From Streptomyces yangpuensis (GTDB lineage Bacteria > Actinomycetota > Actinomycetes > Streptomycetales > Streptomycetaceae): a stretch of 64,000 nt of DNA. Positions 7,859-17,095 of this stretch are shown here, one piece after another. How positions within the stretch are numbered: position 1 is the first letter of the stretch; every line of letters starts with the position of its first letter. The notes under the pieces are model-generated. The model did no database searches. It worked only from the letters and a program-made list of their open reading frames with translations, and had not been told where the DNA came from. The translations under genes were made by a program, and so were the position numbers. The DNA lies in assembly GCF_001005295.1 (NCBI RefSeq), contig NZ_LBMK01000008.1, positions 1 to 64,000 of the forward strand. The letters are read 5' to 3'.

Positions 7859-8941
7859 ATGATTCCCACGGTTGTCTGGGGTACCGGCAATGTCGGCCGG
7901 CTGGCCATCCGCGCCGTCACGGCCCATCCCGCGCTGAAACTCTCCGCCGTCATCGTCCACAATCCAGCCAAGGTCGGCCGCGACGCGGGCGAACTCGGCG
8001 GCCTCGACCACCTGTTGGGCGTCGAGGCCACCGACGACGCCGAAGCCGTCCTGGCCGGCCGCCCCCGCGCCGTGGTGTACGCCGCGTCCGGGGACGTCCG
8101 GCCCGACGAGGCCCTCGCCGACATCACCCGTGCGATCCGGGCGGGCGCGGTCGTCGTCAGCCCGGCCCTCTACCCGCTCTACGACCACCGCAGCGCCCCG
8201 CCGGAGTTCCGCGACCCGGTGCTGGCGGCCATCGCGGAGGGCGGCGGCTCGCTCTTCGCCTCCGGCGTCGACCCCGGCTGGGGCAACGACGTACTCCCGC
8301 TCCTGCTCAGCGGACTCGGCACCACCATCGACGCCATCCGCTGCCAGGAGATCTTCGACTACTCCACCTACGACCAGCCGGACTCCGTCCGCGACCTCGT
8401 CGGCATGGGACACCCCATGGACTTCGAGCCGATGATGCTCATGCCGTCGATCCCCACCATGGTCTGGGGCGGCCAGATACGGATGATGGCCCGGGCGCTC
8501 GGCGTCGAACTCGACGAGATCCGCGAGACGTCGGAGCGCCGCGCCCTCGACACCACCGTGACCACCCGCACCATGGGCATCTTCGAGGCGGGCACCCAGG
8601 GCGCCATCCGCTTCGAGGTCCAGGGCGTCGTGGCCGGTGAGCCCCGCATCGTCATCGAGCACGTCACCCGCATCCACGCCTCCTGCGCCCCGGACTGGCC
8701 CGTACCGCCGGACGGGGGCGACGGCGCCCACCGGGTCGTCATCGAGGGCCGCCCCCGCATCGAGGTCACCGTCGAGGCCACCGACGAGGGCGAGAACCGC
8801 TCGGCCGGGGGCAACGCCACCGCCGTCGGCCGTCTCGTCGGCGCCATCGACTGGCTCACCGAGGCCGAGCCGGGACTCTACGACGCCCTTGACGTCCCGC
8901 TGCGCCCCGCCACCGGCAGACTCGGAAGGAAACCGTCATGA
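7859..8941 (+). CDS. DapB-like NAD(P)-dependent oxidoreductase
   Basis: A 360-residue cytosolic protein. The N-terminus has a Rossmann nucleotide-binding motif GTGNVG (residues 8-13), then a short-chain dihydrodipicolinate-reductase-like fold ('VVYAASGDVRPDEA', 'LFASGVDPGWGNDVLPLLL'). The length and 'GVDPGW' motif fit the family that includes 2,4-diaminopentanoate dehydrogenase and uncharacterised actinobacterial relatives, rather than true DapB (about 250 residues). Its stop codon overlaps the start of the AhpD-like gene (ATGA), so the two form an operon. No ribosome site is visible; a TACCCT hexamer suggests a leaderless transcript. Substrate unknown. Confidence 0.8.
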   Translation: MIPTVVWGTGNVGRLAIRAVTAHPALKLSAVIVHNPAKVGRDAGELGGLDHLLGVEATDDAEAVLAGRPRAVVYAASGDVRPDEALADITRAIRAGAVVVSPALYPLYDHRSAPPEFRDPVLAAIAEGGGSLFASGVDPGWGNDVLPLLLSGLGTTIDAIRCQEIFDYSTYDQPDSVRDLVGMGHPMDFEPMMLMPSIPTMVWGGQIRMMARALGVELDEIRETSERRALDTTVTTRTMGIFEAGTQGAIRFEVQGVVAGEPRIVIEHVTRIHASCAPDWPVPPDGGDGAHRVVIEGRPRIEVTVEATDEGENRSAGGNATAVGRLVGAIDWLTEAEPGLYDALDVPLRPATGRLGRKPS

Positions 8942-9417
8942 GGATCGACATCCCCGAAGGCCAGCACCCGATCGAGTACGTGTGGGGCGACATGGTGCCC
9001 GGGATCGGCATGGCCGCCGCCAACTTCTCCCTGTCGGTGTACGCCCACACCACCCTGGGGCTGCGCGAGTTCGAGGCGGCCCGGCTGCGCGTCGCTCAGA
9101 TCAACGGGTGCGTCTTCTGCCTGGACTGGCGGACCGAACGGGACGGGGAGAAGGTCGAGGAGGAGTTCGCCGACGCGGTCACCGAGTGGCGCACCACCGA
9201 GGCGTTCGACGAGCGCACCCGGCTGGCGGCGGAGTACGCGGAGCGGTACACCCTCGACCACCACGGGCTCGACGAGGAGTTCTGGGACCGGATGACCGCG
9301 CACTACAGCCAGTTGGAGATCGTGGAGCTCACGATGAGCATCGGGTCCTGGCTGGCCTTCGGGCGGCTCAACCACGTGCTGGGCCTCGACAGCGTCTGCG
9401 TGCTGCCCGGGCACTGA
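8938..9417 (+). CDS. Carboxymuconolactone decarboxylase/AhpD-like protein
   Basis: A 159-residue protein of the CMD/AhpD fold. The redox motif C58-V-F-C61 ('NGCVFCLDWR') followed by a basic residue and a later His (about residue 139) is the AhpD-type active-site arrangement, which reduces peroxides or supports peroxiredoxins. Protocatechuate-type decarboxylases lack the CxxC, so a thiol-redox role is favoured. It overlaps the preceding DapB-like dehydrogenase by four bases, implying one transcript and a possible shared role in detoxifying or oxidising a small metabolite. A strong hairpin terminator follows. Confidence 0.88.
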   Translation: MRIDIPEGQHPIEYVWGDMVPGIGMAAANFSLSVYAHTTLGLREFEAARLRVAQINGCVFCLDWRTERDGEKVEEEFADAVTEWRTTEAFDERTRLAAEYAERYTLDHHGLDEEFWDRMTAHYSQLEIVELTMSIGSWLAFGRLNHVLGLDSVCVLPGH

Positions 9418-9449
9418 GCGGGCCCCGGGCGCGGGCGGGGCATGGAAAA

Positions 9450-9478
9450 GGGGCCGTTCGGCACATCCGAACGGCCCC
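9450..9478. terminator. Bidirectional hairpin terminator
   Basis: A perfect 12-bp stem (arms 9450-9461, GGGGCCGTTCGG, and 9467-9478) with a 5-nt loop CACAT. It separates the convergent AhpD-like gene (plus) and cholesterol oxidase gene (minus) and can serve both. Confidence 0.85.
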
Positions 9479-9502
9479 GGCCGCTGGGGGGAGGGCACGG
9501 CC

Positions 9503-11152
9503 CTACGGGAGGTCGGTGGCGATGATCTTCTCGATGTTGCGCTCGGCGAGCGCGGTGATGGTGACGAACGGGTTCACGCTGGCGTTTCCGGGGATCAGCG
9601 CGCCGTCGATCACGTACAGACCGGTGTAGCCGTGCAGACGGCCGTAGTTGTCGGTGGCCCTGTCCAGAACGGCGCCGCCGAGTGGGTGGTAGGTGAGGGT
9701 GTCGTGCCAGATCCTGTTACCACCGAACAGATCGGTGCGGTAGATCGTCCCCTCCCTGGAGTTGATCTTGTCGAAGATGGTCCTGGCCATGGAGACGGAC
9801 GGCTGCTTCCAGGCCGTCTGCCAGCTCAGGTCCGCCCTGCCCGCCGCCGCGTTCCAGGTGAACTCGGCGCGGTGGGGGTTCTTCGTGATCGACAGGTAGA
9901 AGGAGGCGTAGGTCTCGATCCCGGTGGGGAGCGGGGCGACCTCGGCGAAGGCACCGCCGGCGTCCCAGTTGTCGATGCCGGAACAGGGGATCGTCGACTG
10001 GAGCTTGCCGGTCGGGTCCCACATGTGGTTGGCGCGGCCGCACATGACGTTGCCGTTCTCTCCCCAGCCCTTGCCCACCTCGTCGTTGAGGTTCGCCAGC
10101 GCCCCGGTCGCCTTCAGCTTGACCAGGAGCTTGGCTGTACCGACGCTGCCGGCCGCGAAGAACACCCGGTCGGCGGTGACCGTCTTGGTGGCCACGGTGT
10201 CCCCGGTGGTGCTGATCTGGTCGATGGCGACCGTGTAGCCGCCGCCCGCGGCGGGGGAGACCGTGGTGACCTTGTGCAGGGGGGAGACGGTGACCCTGCC
10301 CGTGGCCCTGGCCTGCGCCAGGTACGTCTGCACCAGCGACTTCTTGCCGTGGTTGTTGCCGTAGAGGATCTCCCCGGCCAGCGCGGACCTGGTGACGGTG
10401 CCGGCGGCCTCCCGCTTCATGTAGTCCCAGTCGTACACGTCGGGCACGAAGGTCCAGGCGAAGCCGGAGCGCTGGGCGTGCTTGCGGCCCACGCGGGAGA
10501 ACTGGTAGCAGTCGGCGGTGTCGAACCAGGCCGGGTCGACCGTTCCCACGCCGAGCCCGGTGTTGGCCCGCGGGTAGTAGGTGTCGTACATCTCGTCGGC
10601 GTTCACCGACGGGAGGACGGCGGCGAAGTTCGCCCGCCTGGGCGTGACCGCCATGCCGCCGTTGACGAGCGAGCCGCCGCCGACGCCGCGGCCCTGGTAG
10701 ACCGTGATGCCGGCGAAGTCCTCGGCGTCCAGGATCCCCGTGTACCTGGGGACGTCCTTGTCGATGGGGAAGCCGAGGAAGTTGCTGAGCGGGGCCTTGG
10801 TCCGGGTGCGGAGCCAGAAGGAGCGGTAGTCCGGGCTGGTCACCTTCGGGAAGATCTTGCCGTCCGGGCCAGGGGTGTCCCAGTTCATGCCCATTTCGAC
10901 CATCTGTACGTCCACTCCGGCCTGGGCCAGCCGCAGCGCCGCGACCGAGCCGCCGTAGCCGGTGCCGATGACCAGGGCCGCTACCCGGGCGCCGTCGGTG
11001 ATGGGCCCGGCCGCGGCCTCCGCCGCCGCGGCGGAGGCCGGTGTGATGTGACCGGATAGTGCCACAGCCCCGATAATGGAACCTGTTCCACCCAGGAAGC
11101 CGCGACGTGAAATTCCATTGGAGCCTTTTTTGGTCAGGGTGTTGTCACCCAT
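9503..11152 (-). CDS. choA: Cholesterol oxidase, Tat-exported GMC flavoenzyme
   Basis: A 549-residue flavoprotein aligned by eye along its length with Streptomyces cholesterol oxidase, which converts cholesterol to cholest-4-en-3-one and H2O2 outside the cell. The start at 11152 is supported by GAGTGAGG eight bases upstream; an earlier in-frame start would add 21 residues. A twin-arginine signal (SRRGFLGG, residues 15-22) and AxA-type cleavage region around 38-44 indicate Tat export. Landmarks are the FAD-binding GTGYGG (63-68), 'GRGVGGGSLVNGG', and the catalytic set Glu404, His489 (YHPLGG) and Asn527 (SVNPF). His to Asn spacing (38) equals that of the known enzyme. Non-covalent FAD class. 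Confidence 0.93.
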   Translation of the reverse strand: MGDNTLTKKGSNGISRRGFLGGTGSIIGAVALSGHITPASAAAAEAAAGPITDGARVAALVIGTGYGGSVAALRLAQAGVDVQMVEMGMNWDTPGPDGKIFPKVTSPDYRSFWLRTRTKAPLSNFLGFPIDKDVPRYTGILDAEDFAGITVYQGRGVGGGSLVNGGMAVTPRRANFAAVLPSVNADEMYDTYYPRANTGLGVGTVDPAWFDTADCYQFSRVGRKHAQRSGFAWTFVPDVYDWDYMKREAAGTVTRSALAGEILYGNNHGKKSLVQTYLAQARATGRVTVSPLHKVTTVSPAAGGGYTVAIDQISTTGDTVATKTVTADRVFFAAGSVGTAKLLVKLKATGALANLNDEVGKGWGENGNVMCGRANHMWDPTGKLQSTIPCSGIDNWDAGGAFAEVAPLPTGIETYASFYLSITKNPHRAEFTWNAAAGRADLSWQTAWKQPSVSMARTIFDKINSREGTIYRTDLFGGNRIWHDTLTYHPLGGAVLDRATDNYGRLHGYTGLYVIDGALIPGNASVNPFVTITALAERNIEKIIATDLP

Positions 11153-11243
11153 GTGATGTTCCTCACTCTCGATGGAATGGGAACGAGTTCTACTGCTGCC
11201 CGCGTGTGAAGTCACTACATACGTCTAGGTAACTTTCGGTCGA

Positions 11244-11613
11244 TCAGTGGCCCCCGGCGGCCGGTTCCCGGCCCCGGACCCAGCCCAGGACGAGCAGTGA
11301 GGCGACCGCCGCGAAGGCGCACCAGGTGGAGGCGAATTCCAGCCGCCACAGCGCTGAGCAGGCCAGTGCCCCCACCGCGCGCACCACGCCGAGGGTCCGC
11401 AGCCGCCGGTCCCCGCCGAGCAGCAGCGCGCCCAGGGTGGCGAACAGGTAGCCCGCCAGGACCAGGGGCGTCCACGGAACATTCACGCCGTAGCCGATGG
11501 TGCGGCCCCGGATCTCGGCGGTCACCGGCCCGGCGCACCCGGGCCACGCAGACGAGTCCGACGGCGGCGACGGCCGTGCCCGCCACCAGATCGGCCGTCG
11601 CGCTCCAGCACAC
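11244..11613 (-). pseudogene. Broken DUF6629-like membrane protein gene
   Basis: Two pieces of one family lie in different frames. From a GTG at 11613 the start of DUF6629 is recognisable ('CWSATADLVAG' then 'AAVGLVCVARVRRAG'). From about 11525 down to 11244 a second frame gives its last part ('GYGVNVPWTPLVLAGYLF', then 'SALWRLEFASTWCA' and 'LVLGWVRGREP'). The frames differ by one and roughly the middle hundred residues are missing, so an internal deletion with a frameshift has destroyed the gene. It begins four bases after the stop of the MFS gene and was probably co-transcribed with it. Function of DUF6629 is unknown. Confidence 0.7.
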
Positions 11614-11617
11614 GGGA

Positions 11618-13126
11618 TCAGCCCGGCGCCGTACGGTCACCCCGCTCGCGGGGTTCGAGCGGCGGGGAGGACAGCGCGCAGTGCGTGTGGCACCGCGGGT
11701 GGCACGCCCCGGGCGCGGGCGAGCGTACGGTCGCCCACGCCACGGCCGCGCCGGCTACGAGGGCGCCCGCGCACCATGGCATCGCCCGTCCGAAAGCGGC
11801 GTCGAACTGCGTGGCCGAGAGGTACGACTCCGGCCCCATCCCGGCCAGCAGCGGCAGCGCCGCCACCGCGAGCAGCCCGGCCGCGCGCGCCGCGGCGTTG
11901 TTGATGCCGCTGGCCAGGCCCGCCCGGCCCGGGTCCACCGAGGACAGCACGGTCGCGGTCAGTGGAGCCACCAGGGTCACCATCCCGAGCCCCATCACCA
12001 CCATCGCCGGCAGCACGTCCCCCGCGTAGGAGGCCCCCGGGTCGATCCGCAGCGTCAACAGGGTCCCCGCCGCGCACAGCAGCGGTCCCACGGTGAGCGG
12101 GACGCGCGGCCCGGTCCGCTCGCCGATCTCCCCCGAGCGGGCCGACAGCAGCAGCATCAGCAGGGTCGTCGGCAGCAGGGCGGCCCCGGCCGCCAGTGCC
12201 GAGTACCCGGCGACCACCTGGAGCTGGAGCACGACGAGGAAGAAGAAGCCGCTGAACGCCGCGTACACGCACAGGGTGACGAGGTTGACGGCCGTGAACT
12301 GCCGGGAGGTGAAGATGTCCGGCGGCACCATCGGATCGGCCCGGTGCCGCTCCACCCACACGAAGGCGGCGCCGAGCAGCACACCGCCCACCGCCGCGGC
12401 GATCACCGGTGCGGTGCCCGACGAGGCCTCGATCAGTGCGTAGGTGACCAGGCCCAGGGCGCCCGCGCCGAGCACCGCCCCGGCCACGTCGAAGCGTCCG
12501 TGCGCCTGTGGGTCCCGCGACTCCGGTACATGCCGCAGCGCCACCGGTACGCACAGCGCGGCCACCGGCACGTTCAGCAGGAATACCCACCGCCAGCCCG
12601 GCCCGTCCACCAGCCAGCCGCCGAGGAACGGTCCCACCGCCGCGCCGACGCCGCCCAGCCCCGACCACAGACCCACCGCGCGGCCCCGGTCCCCGGCCCG
12701 GATCGAGCCCTGGATCAGGGCGAGCGAGCCGGGTGTCAGCAGCGCTCCGCCCACGCCCTGCAGGGCCCGGGCGGCCACCAGCACCCCGGCGTTCGGCGCG
12801 ATCCCGCACAGCAGGGACCCCACCGCGAACCACACCGTGCCCAGTACGAAGATCCGGCGGCGGCCGAAGCGGTCGCCCAGCGCCCCGCCGACGAGGATCA
12901 GGCCGGCCAGGGTGAGCAGATAGGCGTTCACCGTCCACTGCAGCGCCGCAAGATCGGCGTCGAGATCCTCCCCGATGCGGGGGAGCGCCACGTTCACCAC
13001 CGTCGAGTCCAGCATGGCCATGGTCGACCCGAGCACCGTGGCCAGCAGGATCCACCGGCCGCGCGCCGAGGCGAGCGGGACGGCGGGCTCGGGCGGCACG
13101 TCGGGCGACTCGGCGGGCACGGTCAT
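11618..13126 (-). CDS. MFS drug exporter, DHA2 (14-TM) type
   Basis: A 502-residue major facilitator protein. Typical DHA2 features are 'LDSTVVNVALPRIG' in helix 1 (motif D1), motif A 'GDRFGRRRIF' between helices 2 and 3, and motif C 'GGVGAAVGPFLGG' in helix 5, which marks drug:proton antiporters. About 14 helices. I use ATG 13126, giving a 24-residue N-tail; ATG 13231 would add 35 residues, and neither has a strong ribosome site. A Cys/His-containing C-tail (PGACHPRCHTHC) follows the last helix and may bind metal. It is divergent from the secreted subtilase and probably co-transcribed with the broken DUF6629 gene. Substrate unknown. Confidence 0.88.
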   Translation of the reverse strand: MTVPAESPDVPPEPAVPLASARGRWILLATVLGSTMAMLDSTVVNVALPRIGEDLDADLAALQWTVNAYLLTLAGLILVGGALGDRFGRRRIFVLGTVWFAVGSLLCGIAPNAGVLVAARALQGVGGALLTPGSLALIQGSIRAGDRGRAVGLWSGLGGVGAAVGPFLGGWLVDGPGWRWVFLLNVPVAALCVPVALRHVPESRDPQAHGRFDVAGAVLGAGALGLVTYALIEASSGTAPVIAAAVGGVLLGAAFVWVERHRADPMVPPDIFTSRQFTAVNLVTLCVYAAFSGFFFLVVLQLQVVAGYSALAAGAALLPTTLLMLLLSARSGEIGERTGPRVPLTVGPLLCAAGTLLTLRIDPGASYAGDVLPAMVVMGLGMVTLVAPLTATVLSSVDPGRAGLASGINNAAARAAGLLAVAALPLLAGMGPESYLSATQFDAAFGRAMPWCAGALVAGAAVAWATVRSPAPGACHPRCHTHCALSSPPLEPRERGDRTAPG

Positions 13127-13312
13127 GCCTTCAGGCTGGCCCGCCGCGCGCCGAAGGGCCAGCGGGGCGCCCCGGTCCGCGGGGCCGAGGACGGCTCGGG
13201 ACGGCTCATTAGGCCCTCTTGTAATGGACATGACGTCTCGTTCACCATGACCCGCGCACGTCACGCGCACCCTTCCCGCACATCCCGCACACGGCGTACG
13301 AGGAGACAACAC

Positions 13313-16300
13313 GTGGTCCGACGCGACAAGCGGTCCTCACGAGCCCTACGGCCCACAAGGCCAGGCCGGCCCGCACGGTCCTTACGCACGGCGCTCGCCG
13401 CCCTCACCTCGGTCCTGCTGCTCCCGCTCGGCGCGGGCGCCGCCGCGGCCGCACCGGATCCCGGCACCGGCGCGCCGAGCGCGGCCGAGCGCAAGATCGA
13501 ACCCAAGCTCCGCGCCCAGCTCGACAGCTCCGCCAAAGCCGTCTTCTGGGTCTACCTCGACAGCGCCGCCGACCTCACCGCCGCGGGGAAGCAGCAGACC
13601 CGCGCCGCCAAGGCCGAGACCGTGCTGAGGACGAAGAAGGACCACGCCGCGCGCAGCCAGGCCGACGTCGTCAAGGCCCTGGAAGGCGCCGGGGCCGAGT
13701 ACACCTCGTACTGGATCGTCAACGCCGTCCGCGTCGTCGGCAGCGAGAAGCTCGCCGGGACCCTCGCGCAGCGCCCCGAGGTGGCCCGGATCGACGCCGA
13801 CGACAAGGTCGACCTCCCCAAACCGGCCGAGGGTACGCGCGAGAAGGCCGTCGCCGACGCCGTCGAATGGAACATCGACCGGGTCAAGGCCCCGCAGGTG
13901 TGGGATCAGACCGGGGTCCGCGGCGAGGGCATCGTCGTCGCCAACATCGACAGCGGCGTCGACTTCACGCACCCGGCCGTGGCGGGCCAGTACCGCGGCC
14001 GGAACGCGGACGGCACTCACTCCCACGCCTACAACTGGTTCGACCCGGCGGGCGTCTGCGCGGGCGCCGCTCCCTGCGACAACAACGACCACGGCACCCA
14101 CACCATGGGCACGATGGTCGGCGACGACGGCGGCGCCAACAAGATCGGCGTCGCCCCCGGCGCCAAGTGGATCGCCGCCAAGGGCTGCGAGTCCAACTCC
14201 TGCTCCGAGGCCTCGCTGCTCGCCTCCGGCCAGTGGATCGTCGCCCCGACCGACCTGAACGGTCAGAACCCGCGACCCGACCTCGCCCCGCACATCGTCA
14301 ACAACTCCTGGGGCGGAGCGGGCGGCGACAGCTGGTACCAGCAGATCGTCGACACCTGGCGGGCCGCCGGCATCTTCCCGGCCTTCTCCAACGGCAACGC
14401 CGGACCCGGCTGCAACACCAGCGGCTCACCCGGTGACTACGCGAGCTCCTACAGCTCCGGCGCCTTCGACATCAACAACGCCATCGCCTCCTTCTCCTCG
14501 CGCGGCGCCGGTCCCGGGGGCATCGTCAAGCCGAACATCTCCGCCCCCGGCGTGAACGTCCGCTCCTCCGTCCCCGGCGGCGCGTACGAGGCCTTCTCCG
14601 GCACCTCCATGGCCTCGCCGCACACCGCGGCCGCCGTGGCCCTGCTGTGGTCCGCCGCCCCGGCCCTCGAAGGCGACATCGCACAGACCGAGTCCCTCCT
14701 CGACGGCACCGCCCTGGACACCGACAGCGGCCAGTGCGGCGGCAACGCCGCCGACAACAACGTCTTCGGCGAGGGCCGGCTCGACGTCCTCGCCGCCGTG
14801 GGCGCCGCCCCGCGCGGCGCGCTCGGCGCCCTCGGCGGCACCGTACGCTCCGACGGCCAACCCCTCGCGGGCGTGAAGGTCACCGCGGACGGCCCGATCG
14901 ACCGTACCGCCACCACCGCCGCCGACGGCAGCTACTCCTTCCCGGCGCTCTCGGTGGGCGAGTACACCGTGACCGCGGCCAAGTTCGGCTACGGGCAGCA
15001 GACCACGACCGCCACCGTGACCGAGAACGCCACCGCCACCGGCGACTTCACCCTCACCCAGGCCGCCTCCGGCAAGGTCACCGGCACCGTGGCCTCGGCC
15101 TCCGGCCCGGCCGCGGGGGCCGCCGTCACCATCGCGGACACCCCGGTCACCGCCACCGCCGACGCACAGGGCCGCTTCGAGGTCACCCTGCCGCACGGCA
15201 CCTACCGGGTGAACGCCACCCACACCTCCCGCTGCCTCAGCCCCGGCACCGCCGAGGTCACCGTCGGCGGCGACACCACCGTCGCGGTGAACCTGCCCGA
15301 GCGCACCGACGGCTACGGCTACGCCTGCGCCACCGCCGGCGACCGGCCGTACGCCGAGGGCAGCCGGCAGCTCGCCCTCACCGGCGACAACACCACCGAA
15401 CGGGTCGACCTGCCCTTCCCGCTGCCGCTGTACGGCAAGACGTACGCCCAGGCCTGGATCGGCACCAACGGCACGGTCAGCTTCGGCGGCAACCACACCG
15501 GCGACATCAACGGCGACCTGCCGAGCACGGCCACGCCCAACGCGGCCCTCTACCCCTTCTGGGACGACCTGGTCGTCGGCGCGGCGGGCAGCGGCTCGGG
15601 CGTCTTCACCGCGGTCACCGGCACCGCCCCGCACCGCAGTTACGTGATCGAGTGGCGCGAGGTGTCCCACTGGTCGGCGCAGGCCGACAAGTTCTCCTTC
15701 TCCGCGGCGATCGGCGAGGACGGCACCGTCACCTACTCCTACAAGGGCACCGGCGGCACCGGCATCAAGGGCGGCTCCACGGCCACCGTCGGCGTGGAGA
15801 ACGCCACCGGAACCGACGCCTTCAAGTACTCCTTCAACACCCCGGTCATCACGGGCGGCCTGTCCATCGCCTTCCGCACCACCAAGAGCGGCGTGGTGGC
15901 GGGCCGCGTGCTCGACGCCAACGACGGCAACGGCATCGCGGGCGCCACGGTGACCGTCGGCACCGGCGACACCGCCGTGTCGGCGACCACGGCCGCCGAC
16001 GGCGGGTACGTCGTCCAGAGCCCCTCCGGCTCGCGGAGCGTCTCCCTCGCGGCGCCGCAGTACCAGTCCGCCACGGCGACGGTGGACGTCAGGGCCGCAG
16101 ACGTCACGACGGTGACGCAGTCCCTGCGCACCGGCCGGGTGACGGCCTCCCGGCCGGCGCTGGAGGTCGTACTCCCGGCCGGCCAGCAGCGCACGCGGAC
16201 CCTGGATCTCACCAACCCGGGCCTCGGCACGGCGTTCACGGTGTCCGAGGACGCGGCCTGGCTGACGGCCACACCGCCGAGCGGTGACCTGCCGACCGGC

Positions 16301-16921
16301 GGGAAGGTCCCGCTCACCCTCTCCGTCGACACGACCGGGCTGGCTCCCGGCACGGTCCTCACCGCCGACCTGAAGATCGCCTCGGCGAGCGGCCGCACCC
16401 CGGTCCTCACCGTCCCGGTCAAGGTCGTCGTCCCCCGCTACCAGGTCGCCCTGGACGCGGGGTCCGGCTACGGCACCACCGACGCCCTCGGCGACGCCTG
16501 GTCCCCGGACCGCAAGTACACGGCGGGCTCGTACGGATACCAGGGCAACAGCACCGTGCAGTCCACCGGCCGCACCATCGCCGGCACGGACGAACAGCGG
16601 CTCTTCCGCAACGCCCGTGAGGGCATGTACGAGTACCGCTTCGACAACGTGCCGAACGGCACCTACACGGTGGAGCTCGGCTTCGCGGAGCTCTCCTCCA
16701 CCAAGCCGAACAAGCGCGTCTTCGACGTCCTGGCCGAGGGCACACAGGTCCTGCCCTCCCTCGACATCGCGCTGGAGGCAGGCACCTACAAGGCCCTGAC
16801 CCGCACGTACACGGTCACGGTCACGGACGGGGTGCTCAACGTCCGCTTCGTGACGCACTCCGGATTCGGCAAGCCCCTGCTGAACACCCTCCGGGTGACC
16901 GACCGGCCCGACCAGGGCTGA
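13313..16921 (+). CDS. Secreted S8 family subtilase with carboxypeptidase-regulatory and malectin-like domains
   Basis: A 1202-residue exported protease. The GTG at 13313 is chosen because AGGAG lies seven bases before it; it gives a basic n-region, a hydrophobic core ('TALAALTSVLLLPLG') and an A-rich cleavage site near residue 45. An inhibitor-I9-like propeptide covers about 60-180. The catalytic triad is Asp213 (NIDSGVD), His260 (NDHGTH) and Ser432 (SGTSMASPH). From about 505 two carboxypeptidase-regulatory-like beta domains follow ('VRSDGQPLAGVKVTADG'), then a jelly-roll segment and further repeats, and the last 160 residues look malectin-like ('LDAGSGYGTTDALGD'). It likely degrades extracellular proteins while binding sugars. 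A terminator hairpin follows directly. Confidence 0.92.
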   Translation: MVRRDKRSSRALRPTRPGRPARSLRTALAALTSVLLLPLGAGAAAAAPDPGTGAPSAAERKIEPKLRAQLDSSAKAVFWVYLDSAADLTAAGKQQTRAAKAETVLRTKKDHAARSQADVVKALEGAGAEYTSYWIVNAVRVVGSEKLAGTLAQRPEVARIDADDKVDLPKPAEGTREKAVADAVEWNIDRVKAPQVWDQTGVRGEGIVVANIDSGVDFTHPAVAGQYRGRNADGTHSHAYNWFDPAGVCAGAAPCDNNDHGTHTMGTMVGDDGGANKIGVAPGAKWIAAKGCESNSCSEASLLASGQWIVAPTDLNGQNPRPDLAPHIVNNSWGGAGGDSWYQQIVDTWRAAGIFPAFSNGNAGPGCNTSGSPGDYASSYSSGAFDINNAIASFSSRGAGPGGIVKPNISAPGVNVRSSVPGGAYEAFSGTSMASPHTAAAVALLWSAAPALEGDIAQTESLLDGTALDTDSGQCGGNAADNNVFGEGRLDVLAAVGAAPRGALGALGGTVRSDGQPLAGVKVTADGPIDRTATTAADGSYSFPALSVGEYTVTAAKFGYGQQTTTATVTENATATGDFTLTQAASGKVTGTVASASGPAAGAAVTIADTPVTATADAQGRFEVTLPHGTYRVNATHTSRCLSPGTAEVTVGGDTTVAVNLPERTDGYGYACATAGDRPYAEGSRQLALTGDNTTERVDLPFPLPLYGKTYAQAWIGTNGTVSFGGNHTGDINGDLPSTATPNAALYPFWDDLVVGAAGSGSGVFTAVTGTAPHRSYVIEWREVSHWSAQADKFSFSAAIGEDGTVTYSYKGTGGTGIKGGSTATVGVENATGTDAFKYSFNTPVITGGLSIAFRTTKSGVVAGRVLDANDGNGIAGATVTVGTGDTAVSATTAADGGYVVQSPSGSRSVSLAAPQYQSATATVDVRAADVTTVTQSLRTGRVTASRPALEVVLPAGQQRTRTLDLTNPGLGTAFTVSEDAAWLTATPPSGDLPTGGKVPLTLSVDTTGLAPGTVLTADLKIASASGRTPVLTVPVKVVVPRYQVALDAGSGYGTTDALGDAWSPDRKYTAGSYGYQGNSTVQSTGRTIAGTDEQRLFRNAREGMYEYRFDNVPNGTYTVELGFAELSSTKPNKRVFDVLAEGTQVLPSLDIALEAGTYKALTRTYTVTVTDGVLNVRFVTHSGFGKPLLNTLRVTDRPDQG

Positions 16922-16935
16922 CCGGCCGGCACGGT

Positions 16936-16969
16936 GAGGGGGCGGGGCGCCCACCGGCCCCGCCCCCTC
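16936..16969 (+). terminator. Hairpin terminator after the subtilase gene
   Basis: A perfect 12-bp stem (16936-16947, GAGGGGGCGGGG, with 16958-16969) and a 10-nt loop, beginning 15 bases after the subtilase stop codon. Confidence 0.8.
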
Positions 16970-17095
16970 CTCCCGGCCCCGGGCCGGTTCCCTCCGGTCC
17001 GGGCCCGGTGGCTTCCGGCCCATTCGGGTGGCGGGAGCGGCGGATCCGCGCGACCTGCCGCGGGCCCGCGGCGCCGGTGGTTAGCGTGAACCACC

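Noticed and set aside
13127..13231. N-terminal extension of the MFS exporter from ATG 13231
   Set aside because: The extra 35 residues are polar and non-conserved in type; the shorter start gives a normal N-tail, although no ribosome site decides it.
14426..17023. An 865-codon open frame antisense to the subtilase gene
   Set aside because: It is rich in Gly/Arg/Val with no domain, lies opposite a gene with clear catalytic motifs, and is the usual shadow of high-GC third positions.
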